From: Burkholderiales bacterium
GTDB lineage: Bacteria; Pseudomonadota; Gammaproteobacteria; Burkholderiales; Usitatibacteraceae
Direction of reading: 5' to 3'
Length of the DNA: 6,614 nucleotides
Assembly: GCA_017880705.1 (NCBI GenBank)
Contig: JADGRS010000183.1
Coordinates: 1 to 6,614, forward strand
Below the pieces are notes generated by a model that saw only the letters and a program-made list of their open reading frames with translations, did not search any database and was not told the DNA's origin. Numbering within the stretch: position 1 is the first letter of the stretch; each line of letters begins with the position of its first letter. Positions 1 to 6,023 of this stretch are shown in pieces. The position numbers were made by a program, and so were the translations under genes.

Positions 1-142
1 TCGGGAAGACGCAGTGCGAAAGATTCTCGAGGAGCTACCGCTACGCCAGCAGAGACGCCTCGTGCGGGCCATGAATGTGATCCTCGGAATCTTCGAGCAG
101 GACGCATTGACCAATCTGCTGGAAGGGATCGGCCGCGAATAG
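1..142 (+). CDS. C-terminal fragment of an unidentified protein, possibly a helical regulator tail
   Basis: An open frame enters from the left edge (first full codon at base 2) and ends at TAG 140-142, giving 46 residues that start REDAVRKILEELPLRQQRRL and end LLEGIGRE. The composition is amphipathic and helical, with charged and leucine positions alternating as in a real protein. This pattern resembles the last helices of MarR-type regulators, where a helix with a 'LP..q...L..a...i' pattern closes the dimerisation region, but no diagnostic motif is visible, so the family is a guess. The start and most of the gene lie outside the window. It runs in the same direction as the small secreted protein gene at 261, but 118 bases containing inverted repeats separate them, so co-transcription is uncertain. 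Confidence 0.6.
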   Translation, partial: REDAVRKILEELPLRQQRRLVRAMNVILGIFEQDALTNLLEGIGRE

Positions 143-154
143 CCGAAGCACGGG

Positions 155-219
155 GGCTACAAACGTCCTAGTCCAAGTGTGCAATTGCGACGCAAATTGC
201 GTTGCCCATACTTGTAGCC
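155..219 (+). repeat. Nested inverted repeats in the leader of the small secreted protein gene
   Basis: GGCTACAA at 155-162 is perfectly complementary to TTGTAGCC at 212-219, an 8-bp outer stem. Between the arms lie two short palindromes, GCAATTGC (181-188) and ACGCAA-A-TTGCGT (190-202), whose centres are about 11.5 bp apart, close to one helical turn. AATTGCG is also directly repeated at 183-189 and 195-201. This could be a structured RNA leader or a double operator for a dimeric repressor. The arrangement is directly visible; the function is inference. No known riboswitch class is recognised. Confidence 0.5.
185..212 (+). promoter_or_regulatory. Weak candidate sigma-70 promoter for the small secreted protein gene
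   Basis: TTGCGA (185-190) and CATACT (207-212) are 16 bases apart, and each matches the sigma-70 consensus at four of six positions. The palindrome at 190-202 falls in the spacer, so a protein bound there would block this promoter. The match is weak and could be chance; transcription could also enter from the upstream gene. Confidence 0.22.
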
Positions 220-249
220 GCAGCCGCCATCACCTTCGTCCTCGAACTC

Positions 250-255
250 AAGGAG
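250..255 (+). promoter_or_regulatory. Ribosome binding site fixing the start at 261
   Basis: AAGGAG lies five bases before the ATG at 261, a strong Shine-Dalgarno with good spacing. It decides for this start over an in-frame ATG at 177, which would add 28 residues ahead of a clear signal peptide. Confidence 0.85.
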
Positions 256-260
256 TAACC

Positions 261-644
261 ATGAAAAACCGCAAACTGAAAATCACCATGCTCGCCCTGC
301 TGGGTTTCCTCGCCGCGGAAGGCGCCGTCCAGGCGCAGGCCGCGGACATCACGGCGGTCAACCGGACCTTCGCGGTGTACCACCCGTATTTCCGGAGCAA
401 TTGCTGGGATACGTCGATCATCAACGGCAAGCCCAGCGAATGGCTATTCTTCGGCGGCATCCTCGGCAACGACCAGTTCACGCTCGACGGCGAGGCGCCG
501 CCCACCGGCCACGGCATGAAGGAGCGCGTCACGAAGCTCGAGTTCGATGCGACCGTGCCGGTCTACACGATCACGGTTGGCAACGTGCCGGAGATCGTCG
601 ATGTGACACCCGCCGACAGCGACGGCGACGACGACGCCGATTGA
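261..644 (+). CDS. Small secreted protein of unknown function with an acidic tail
   Basis: This encodes 127 residues. The N-terminus is a classical Sec signal peptide: basic MKNRKLK, a hydrophobic core at about residues 8-23, and an AQA-A site that puts cleavage after residue 27 or 28. The mature protein is therefore only about 100 residues, periplasmic or secreted. It has a single cysteine (C48), an aromatic segment (TFAVYHPYF, W49, WLFFGG) and a C-terminus dominated by aspartate (DSDGDDDAD). Such a tail could bind calcium or simply keep the protein soluble. A lone cysteine in an exported protein could allow a disulfide-linked dimer. I do not recognise a family. Gene reality is supported by the strong ribosome binding site, the signal peptide and a hairpin just after the stop codon. 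It stands alone, with a structured leader upstream and a convergent gene downstream. Confidence 0.85.
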   Translation: MKNRKLKITMLALLGFLAAEGAVQAQAADITAVNRTFAVYHPYFRSNCWDTSIINGKPSEWLFFGGILGNDQFTLDGEAPPTGHGMKERVTKLEFDATVPVYTITVGNVPEIVDVTPADSDGDDDAD

Positions 645-654
645 GCCCGGGACG

Positions 655-678
655 GCCGCCGCCAGCGATGGCGGCGGC
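655..678. terminator. Hairpin between convergent genes, possible bidirectional terminator
   Basis: GCCGCCGCCA (655-664) and TGGCGGCGGC (669-678) form a perfect 10-bp stem closed by GCGA, which fits the stable GNRA tetraloop pattern. It starts 11 bases after the stop of the secreted protein gene and lies 36 bases beyond the stop of the convergent cyclase gene at 714. Neither side has a clean U-tract, so it may act as an RNA 3'-end stabiliser or work with Rho rather than as a textbook intrinsic terminator. Confidence 0.55.
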
Positions 679-713
679 TACTTCGTCCATGTACGGAGTC
701 CCAGGGTCCGGAG

Positions 714-2435
714 TCAAGCCTTGGCGCGAACCAGCCGGTCCTTGCCTTCCTGCTTGCCCGCGTACATCGCTGCGTCGGCCGCTTTCAGCAGCGAGCCGGC
801 GTCATTCGCGTCTTCAGGCGCCAGCGCATAGCCGATGGTCGCAGTCACATTGCACGTATTCTGGTTGAGCGCGAAGGGCGCCCGGAACGCATCGAGCAGC
901 TTCAGCCCCAGCTCGCGAGCCAGCTCCTGGTTGCTGAGCCCATCCGCCATCACCACGAACTCGTCGCCACCGAGCCGCGCGACGGCGTCGACGCCACGCA
1001 CGGACGATCGCAATCGCTGCGCGGCCACCCGCAGCAACTCGTCGCCCACGTCGTGGCCGAACTTGTCGTTGACCGGCTTGAACCCGTCGAGATCGATCAC
1101 GTAGAGCGCGAGAAGGCGCTCGGGGGTGGCGCGCCCCAACGCGACGGCCAATGCATCGTCGAAACCACGACGGTTGAGAAGCCCCGTCAATGGATCGGAG
1201 TGCGCCAGCGAATGCAGCGTATCGCGCTCCTGCGCCGCGCGTTGCGCGACAAGGTGGCGCGCAGCGCTCCTCAGCACGGCGATGCGCATGAAGATGAGCA
1301 TGTCGAGCGTGGCGCCGATCTGGAACGAGTGCAGCGTCCAGAAGGTGACGCCGATCCGCCCGCGGACCACGCCCACCATGACGGCGCTCGCGATGAAATA
1401 CCCAACCCACGCGACCATGAACCACGCGCCGATGCTGTCGCCGCGCCGTGCCTTGGCGAGCGCGCCGGGCAATCCCAGCAGCGACGGCGCCAATCCGGTG
1501 GTGCTCATGAGGACCGCCACCGTACGGAGGTCTATCAAGTCCGCGCCATAGGCGGCGGTGGCGATCATGTGTATCGCGGCGACGGCACGCAGCCCGCGGC
1601 GCAGCCACCGGTTCAGGTCCCCGGTCATCGCGTCCTCGATGAACAACGCGGTGGCGGCCGCGGCCATCAGCGCGGTCACGCCCGCCAGGTGGCGCTCGGG
1701 CCAATCGATGTCCGTCCAGAGGTACATCTCGCCGATGCCGAAGAAATGCACCGAGAACGTCGCGCTGAACAACACCAGCAGCGCGTACTTGATGTAGAGG
1801 CTTTCGCGAAGGCTCACCCATTGCGCGAGGCTGTACAGCAGGAGCACCAGGCCGAGGCAGCCGAGCGCGCCCTGCAACAGCTGCTCGTCGAGCGCGCGCG
1901 TGTGATAGGACGCGAGGCGGCTCAAGGTGATCGGCAGGATCTTCGCGCCCCGCGTATCGACCCGCAGCAGGATCTCGCGAGGGCCGCTTCCGGCGAATTC
2001 GAGCGGCGCGGCGTGCGAGCGCCCTTGCAGCGGCCGCGCCGCGAAGGGCTGGGCGTCTCCGAGCGTCATGCGCTGGACGGCCTTGCCGTCGAGCAGCGAG
2101 TACACGTCGATGCGATTGAGCAGCGCGTAGTCGACATCGAGCACCCACGTTCCCTCGCCGCCGGCGCCCACCACGATCGGCACGCGCAGCCACACGACTT
2201 CCTTGTCCATGCCGAGCGTGGAGTAGGCGCCGCGCGGCTCGGCGAACTTGTCGCGCGCCGCCCGCACCTGCTCGAGCTCCATCGCGCCGGCCGGGTCGCC
2301 GAGCACGCGCACCTGCGGCCACAGGTCTATCCGCTGGGGGCTCGCGGTGAGCACGACCTGCGCGCTCGCCACCCATGACGCGCAGACGAGGGCGATCGAT
2401 GCGAACCACCGGAAGGCGCGGTGCAATCGACTCAT
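714..2435 (-). CDS. Membrane diguanylate cyclase: DISMED2 sensor, 7TM, GGDEF
   Basis: This 573-residue protein makes c-di-GMP from two GTP at the inner membrane. A signal peptide (residues 1-25, ending ASA before Q26) precedes a periplasmic 7TMR-DISMED2-type domain at about 35-175, with the typical 'VVWLRV' strand at 80-85. Seven hydrophobic segments follow at about 186-207, 215-235, 250-267, 282-298, 303-323, 335-356 and 365-387, then a helical linker at 388-412. The GGDEF domain opens with DPLTGLLNR (414-422), has a metal-ligand region VIDLDGFK (446-453, D448) and an intact GGDEF at 489-493. RGVD at 480-483, five residues before it, matches the RxxD product-inhibition site, so an active, feedback-inhibited cyclase is predicted. 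No EAL domain is present. DISMED2 domains are thought to bind carbohydrate-like ligands; the ligand here is unknown. I chose the ATG at 2435 because it overlaps the upstream stop as ATGA and leaves a proper signal peptide; an ATG 10 codons earlier is less likely. Confidence 0.93.
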   Translation of the reverse strand: MSRLHRAFRWFASIALVCASWVASAQVVLTASPQRIDLWPQVRVLGDPAGAMELEQVRAARDKFAEPRGAYSTLGMDKEVVWLRVPIVVGAGGEGTWVLDVDYALLNRIDVYSLLDGKAVQRMTLGDAQPFAARPLQGRSHAAPLEFAGSGPREILLRVDTRGAKILPITLSRLASYHTRALDEQLLQGALGCLGLVLLLYSLAQWVSLRESLYIKYALLVLFSATFSVHFFGIGEMYLWTDIDWPERHLAGVTALMAAAATALFIEDAMTGDLNRWLRRGLRAVAAIHMIATAAYGADLIDLRTVAVLMSTTGLAPSLLGLPGALAKARRGDSIGAWFMVAWVGYFIASAVMVGVVRGRIGVTFWTLHSFQIGATLDMLIFMRIAVLRSAARHLVAQRAAQERDTLHSLAHSDPLTGLLNRRGFDDALAVALGRATPERLLALYVIDLDGFKPVNDKFGHDVGDELLRVAAQRLRSSVRGVDAVARLGGDEFVVMADGLSNQELARELGLKLLDAFRAPFALNQNTCNVTATIGYALAPEDANDAGSLLKAADAAMYAGKQEGKDRLVRAKA

Positions 2436-3868
2436 CGAGGCTCGTGGCGCTCCAACGCTTCCCAATCGCCGTGCGTGGTGACGCTATCCTCCAGGGCATT
2501 CATCCAGCCCGACGCCTTCGAGTCCTTTCCCCATCCGGCGATCAGCGTGCGGATGCCGGGGCGCAGCGCGACGGGCACCGACAGGTCGCGCGTCTGGCTC
2601 ATGAGCAGCTTGCAGGTGAGGCGGTACCCGATGGCGCGCGTGATGAGCCGCGAGATCGAGAAATCCGGAAACATCAGGCGAGCGATCGCGTCGAAGCCGA
2701 GCGCGGTGCCCATCAAGGCCGCGAAGCAGACCTTCGATATCCACGAGACGCTGCCATCGAGCGCGAGATCGTGGGCGCTCGCGGGCTCGATGAGCCGGCG
2801 CGTCAGCAGCACCGGGAACGATTTGAACGGCCCATCGGGAATCACCGACTCCATCGCGCCCATCAGCGCCCCTCCGAGCTGCGGACGCGGATCGGGACTT
2901 GGACGCTTCGCCACGTCGGCACGGCCGCGCGCCTGCATGAGCGCGAAGAGCGTCGCCGCATCCTCCATGTTGTCCACCATCAGCTCGCGGCGGATGCCGA
3001 GGAAATATCCGGCCACGTTCCACGCGTGCAGGTAGTCCTTCTCCTGCGCGGGCGTGAAGGCGATCCCGAGGCGGCGCATGCCGCGCAGGAAGACGTAGCT
3101 GAACGTGAGGAGCGTGTACGCGAGCTCCTCCTGGTTGTTGGGCAACGCGCACGCCTTGATGTCCCACCCGTGAACGTGCAACGCGCGCTGCATCGAGTCG
3201 TTCGGCTGCACCGCCGCCAGGGGCGGGATCGTCGGCGCGTTGTCGTTCGCGGAGCGCAGCGCGGTGACCGCTTCCCCCGGTGAAGCGCGCAGAATCAAAT
3301 TTCGCACCATCGCGTGGATCAGTCGGACCTTGAGCACCTGCGCGATTCCGCTCCCGTTGGGCAGCGTGAGCCCACCCGTCATCATCACCGGAAAGATCAT
3401 CGCGCCCGTGGTGCGGATGCGGTGCTCGCAGCGATCCTCGAGCTGGCCGGTGGCGTGCAGCACGGCCGCGAGATCGGGCACCACGTAGCACTCGGGCAGG
3501 CTCGCGCAGAAGAGCATCGTCACCGACAGCGCGCCGTAATCCATGAACATCGCCTCGGCGCGCGCGACGCGGTCTTGGTCGGCCCACGGCGGCAGCGGTT
3601 GCGCGGCGGTGAGGTAGCGCTGCAGCGGCTCGGCGATTCCGGCCGCGGCCGGGCGCGCGTCGGGACGCCATGCACAGACGCCGGCATTGTCCTGCCAGCC
3701 ATGGATCGCGGCATTCAGCTCGTCGACGCGCTTCAGGCGAGCGGCTGTGCCGGCGTCATCGGTCCATGGCCCGAGGATCGCGGCGACCACCTCGTCGGCG
3801 TGCGAGTCCGCGACCCACTGCATCTTGTCCAGGTCGGCGGCGGTGGGAACGGGGCGGTCTTTGGGCAC
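2432..3868 (-). CDS. Predicted heme-dependent oxygenase, MpaB / latex-clearing-protein superfamily (DUF2236)
   Basis: With the GTG start at 3868 the protein has 478 residues. The family contains rubber oxygenase Lcp, which cleaves polyisoprene with a heme b cofactor, and fungal MpaB. Matching family landmarks are the helical stretch ending VLHATGQL, then R150-x3-T154 within RIRTTGAMIFP, then H185 in VRLIHAMVR. These match the Lcp active-site Arg and Thr and the axial heme His in order and nearly in spacing. A later block, PNNQEELAYTLLTFSYVFLR followed by GYFLGI, is also characteristic. No export signal is seen, so a cytoplasmic or membrane-associated location is likely. The substrate cannot be read from sequence. 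It is the first gene of a two-gene operon; its TGA overlaps the ATG of the diguanylate cyclase gene. The frame stays open back to 4015, but that part overlaps the divergent gene. An ATG at 3823 is the alternative start; neither has a clear Shine-Dalgarno. Confidence 0.88.
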   Translation of the reverse strand: MPKDRPVPTAADLDKMQWVADSHADEVVAAILGPWTDDAGTAARLKRVDELNAAIHGWQDNAGVCAWRPDARPAAAGIAEPLQRYLTAAQPLPPWADQDRVARAEAMFMDYGALSVTMLFCASLPECYVVPDLAAVLHATGQLEDRCEHRIRTTGAMIFPVMMTGGLTLPNGSGIAQVLKVRLIHAMVRNLILRASPGEAVTALRSANDNAPTIPPLAAVQPNDSMQRALHVHGWDIKACALPNNQEELAYTLLTFSYVFLRGMRRLGIAFTPAQEKDYLHAWNVAGYFLGIRRELMVDNMEDAATLFALMQARGRADVAKRPSPDPRPQLGGALMGAMESVIPDGPFKSFPVLLTRRLIEPASAHDLALDGSVSWISKVCFAALMGTALGFDAIARLMFPDFSISRLITRAIGYRLTCKLLMSQTRDLSVPVALRPGIRTLIAGWGKDSKASGWMNALEDSVTTHGDWEALERHEPR

Positions 3869-3874
3869 GGGCGT

Positions 3875-3880
3875 AGTGTA
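3875..3880 (-). promoter_or_regulatory. Candidate -10 element for the oxygenase-cyclase operon
   Basis: On the minus strand TACACT (four of six consensus positions) ends six bases before the GTG start at 3868. If used, transcription would begin at or next to the start codon, giving a leaderless message, which fits the missing Shine-Dalgarno. No convincing -35 element is seen. Confidence 0.25.
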
Positions 3881-3910
3881 ACGAATGTGGTTTTCCGTAT
3901 ATGCGTGCGA

Positions 3911-3916
3911 TATCAT
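3911..3916 (+). promoter_or_regulatory. Candidate -10 element for the duplicated secreted protein gene
   Basis: TATCAT matches TATAAT at five of six positions and ends seven bases before the ATG at 3924. The start codon would fall at about +1 or +2, so the message may be leaderless; no Shine-Dalgarno is present. The surrounding 3869-3923 gap is clearly richer in A+T than its flanks. A -35 element is not obvious. Confidence 0.35.
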
Positions 3917-3923
3917 TTGCGCA

Positions 3924-5639
3924 ATGAGATACGCCCTGCGCTTCCTCGCGTCATGCATCTTCTGCTTGCCATTGCTCGCGCGGCCGGCCGCCTTGCCGGG
4001 TGACCTCACGGGCATCTGGTTCGACAGCCATCACCCGGGCTGGGGCCTGGGCCTGCTGCAGCAGAACGACACGATCTTCGCGACGCTCTTCACCTACGAC
4101 TCGAGCGGTGCGCCCTCGTGGAACGTCGCAACGCTGAAGCTCGCGCTCGTCCCGTCGATACCCATTGCTCACGACTTGTGCGCCACCATCGAGCTCTCCG
4201 GGCCGCTCTATGGAACCCAGTGGCCCTCGTTCGGCTCGGTGGCGAATCCCCAGGGCAGCGTGCAGGTCCAGGCGGTCGGCACCATGGTCGTCCTGGTTCC
4301 CACCGCGCTGCTGAACTCGGGCTGCGACGGGAACACGGTGAACATCCAGTATTCGATCGGCGGCGCGCAAGTCGCCACGGCCGTCACTCGCGAGACCTGG
4401 TCGAGCAACCAGGCGCGGCTCTATGGGCAATATCCCGCGGGCCTCGTCCTCAACTACGCGCCGCTGCCGTGCCCCTCGAACCCGCCCTCCATCGACGGGT
4501 TCTTGCCGGCCGGCGGGCGGCAGCTTTCGATGAACATCGCGGCGGACGGCACTGCAGGCGTGCGTCTCTTCTGGGGCACCGGAATCGATACGCTGTGCCA
4601 GATCGGCGGGACGTATTCGCAGACCGGGCAACTCGGCGCCATCTCGGGTGCGATGTCGTGCGGACCGGTTGGCATCCCCCTCGACCCATTGGCATCGGCG
4701 AAGGTGTCGAACCTGCGCGTGAGCGACGCCGGCTTCGTCGGGGATATCGCCATCGGCACCTCCTGCCCCATCGTGGGGACGATCAGCGGCGCGCGGCGCC
4801 CGTCGCAATCGTCCCCGGTCATCCCGGGCGACGTCACGGGCCTGTGGTTCGACGCGAATCATCCCGGCTGGGGAATGAGCCTCGCGCAGCAGAACGACGC
4901 GGCATTCGCGACGCTCTTCATCTACGACGCGAGCGGCGTGCCGGGCTGGTACGTTGCGAGCCGCCTGGAAAATATCGGCATCCTCGACTTCGGCCCGTGC
5001 GCCACGATGTCGCTCACCGGGCCTCTTTATCGCACGCAGTGGCCATCTTTCGGCTCGCCCGCCAACCCGCAGGGCAGCATGCAGTTCCAGAGCGTCGGCA
5101 CGATGACGGTTCGCGTCGCGACGATCCCGCAGGGCACGACGGCTGGAGCGTGCGATCGCAACAGCGCCGCCGTGCAGTATTCGATCGACGGCGTGCAAAG
5201 CGCCGTGACGGTCACGCGCCAGACGTGGTCGAGCAACCAGGCGCGGCTCTACGGGCAGTTCGCGGGAGGGCTGGTGTTCTTCCCGCCCGCGTCCTCGTGC
5301 CCTGACCTCAACGACTATCCGACGCTTCCCCCGGTGAACCAGCAGATGACGATCGGCGGCTCCGCGGATAGCTCCAATCCTTCCGGCGTGCTGCTCGGCT
5401 GGAGCACGGGCATCGACACGGTGTGCCAGATCACCGGCGCGTACTCGCAGGGCGGGCAGCTTGGCGCCCTGACGGGAACGTTCGCTTGCGGCCCCATCAA
5501 CTTCGGCCCCCCGCCATCCATGGGCCCCATCCGGCTATCGAGCCTCTCGGTGAGCGATTCCGGCTTCGCGGCCGACGTCGCGCTCGACGTGGGCAGCTGC
5601 CACTACCTCGGCGCCATCGCGGGCGCGCGCCACCCCTGA
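3924..5639 (+). CDS. Secreted protein of two tandem cysteine-rich repeats, function unknown
   Basis: This 571-residue protein has a signal peptide (MRYALRF, then a hydrophobic core, then LARPAA), with cleavage near residue 23. The mature part is two copies of one domain, from P25 and from P301, 276 residues apart. Each opens with PGD(L/V)TG(I/L)WFD, then HPGWG, QQND, FATLF and YD.SG.P.W, then TQWPSFGS.ANPQGS, TWSSNQARLYGQ, (D)T.CQI.G.YSQ and a closing GAR.P. In the first 45 residues 31 are identical. Six cysteines match between copies: 86/359, 134/410, 183/459, 225/501, 246/522 and 281/559, suggesting three disulfides per domain in an oxidising compartment. The 'GxW(F/W)(D/N)...GWG...Q.....FAT.F.YD..G.P.W' pattern recurs in uncharacterised exported proteins of betaproteobacteria as I remember it; no function is established to my knowledge. 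I chose the ATG at 3924 for its signal peptide; an in-frame ATG at 3885 gives a poorer N-terminus. Confidence 0.88.
   Translation: MRYALRFLASCIFCLPLLARPAALPGDLTGIWFDSHHPGWGLGLLQQNDTIFATLFTYDSSGAPSWNVATLKLALVPSIPIAHDLCATIELSGPLYGTQWPSFGSVANPQGSVQVQAVGTMVVLVPTALLNSGCDGNTVNIQYSIGGAQVATAVTRETWSSNQARLYGQYPAGLVLNYAPLPCPSNPPSIDGFLPAGGRQLSMNIAADGTAGVRLFWGTGIDTLCQIGGTYSQTGQLGAISGAMSCGPVGIPLDPLASAKVSNLRVSDAGFVGDIAIGTSCPIVGTISGARRPSQSSPVIPGDVTGLWFDANHPGWGMSLAQQNDAAFATLFIYDASGVPGWYVASRLENIGILDFGPCATMSLTGPLYRTQWPSFGSPANPQGSMQFQSVGTMTVRVATIPQGTTAGACDRNSAAVQYSIDGVQSAVTVTRQTWSSNQARLYGQFAGGLVFFPPASSCPDLNDYPTLPPVNQQMTIGGSADSSNPSGVLLGWSTGIDTVCQITGAYSQGGQLGALTGTFACGPINFGPPPSMGPIRLSSLSVSDSGFAADVALDVGSCHYLGAIAGARHP
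3996..4823 (+). repeat. First copy of the tandem intragenic duplication
   Basis: This codes for residues 25-300 of the secreted protein and pairs with 4824-5636 at an offset of 828 bases. The best-preserved DNA is a 26-base identical block at 4398-4423, coding for the WSSNQARL segment, against 5226-5251 in the second copy. Confidence 0.9.
4824..5636 (+). repeat. Second copy of the tandem intragenic duplication
   Basis: This codes for residues 301-571. Most landmarks keep the exact 828-base offset from the first copy, while the stretch around C359 is three codons shorter and the last cysteine is shifted by two codons. The small compensating indels show that the copies have diverged for a long time and are not a recent or artefactual duplication. 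Confidence 0.9.
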
Positions 5640-5640
5640 T

Positions 5641-6000
5641 CTAGAGCCGGGCGTTCATCTTCCGCAGGCGGTCGGCCATCACCTTCATGATCTGCAGCGC
5701 GAAGTGCGGCGTCTGCTGCACCATGAAGAGGAAGCGCTTCTCGGGGATGACGGCGAGCTTGCAGGGCGTCTTCGCGATGGCGGTGGCGACGCGCGGCGTC
5801 TGGTCGATGAGCGCCATCTCGCCGAAGGGCTCGCCGGGCCCCAGCGTCTCCACCAGCGTCGAGCCGATGGTGATCTCGACCTGGCCCTCGAGCACGACGT
5901 ACATCTCGGCGCCCATGTCGTACGTGCGGAAGACCGCTTCACCGGCCTCGCAGACGCGCGGGTTCTCTTCGGCGGCGAACATGTCCAGCCTGACGCCCAT
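5641..6000 (-). CDS. Stand-alone cyclic-nucleotide-binding domain protein
   Basis: This 119-residue protein is essentially one Crp-type cNMP-binding domain with no DNA-binding helix-turn-helix, so it is not a transcription factor by itself. The beta-roll covers about residues 18-95: GEAVFR (20-25), MYVVLEGQVEI (33-43), then the phosphate-binding cassette FGEMAL (59-64) and PRVATA (69-74). The residues that normally hold the ribose (E61) and the phosphate (R70) are both present, so real nucleotide binding is likely. A C-terminal helix (about 99-116) ends in DRLRKMNARL. No signal peptide is seen, so it is cytosolic. It lies 23 bases after the LytTR regulator gene in the same direction, which implies one operon and perhaps a partner role. 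The start at 6000 is set by a strong ribosome binding site. Its stop is one base from that of the convergent secreted protein gene. Confidence 0.92.
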   Translation of the reverse strand: MGVRLDMFAAEENPRVCEAGEAVFRTYDMGAEMYVVLEGQVEITIGSTLVETLGPGEPFGEMALIDQTPRVATAIAKTPCKLAVIPEKRFLFMVQQTPHFALQIMKVMADRLRKMNARL

Positions 6001-6006
6001 GGCGAT

Positions 6007-6013
6007 CCTCCCC
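6007..6013 (-). promoter_or_regulatory. Strong ribosome binding site for the cNMP-binding protein
   Basis: On the minus strand GGGGAGG ends six bases before the ATG at 6000. It settles the start and shows that this gene is translated independently of the regulator whose stop lies at 6024. Confidence 0.85.
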
Positions 6014-6023
6014 TCGACGGATC

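Noticed and set aside
1053..2378. Long plus-strand open frame of about 441 codons opposite the cyclase gene
   Set aside because: It is rich in Arg, His, Ala and Gln with no domain logic, as expected from the complement of a G+C-rich gene. The minus-strand frame has clear GGDEF and membrane motifs.
814..2499. Second long minus-strand frame overlapping the cyclase gene
   Set aside because: It is an Arg/Ala/Pro-rich frame-shifted shadow of the same strand; all recognisable motifs are in the other frame.
2484..3671. Minus-strand alternative frame of about 395 codons inside the oxygenase gene
   Set aside because: It is Arg-rich shadow coding; the MpaB/DUF2236 motifs lie in the other frame.
3924..3956. 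Lipobox-like LASC at residues 8-11 of the duplicated secreted protein
   Set aside because: It comes too early, before the hydrophobic core, for lipoprotein signal processing. A standard signal peptide ending near residue 23 fits better.
3951..5198. Long minus-strand open frame opposite the duplicated secreted protein gene
   Set aside because: Its composition is low-complexity Arg/Ala/Asp/His and it has no ribosome binding site. The plus strand shows repeat conservation at the protein level.
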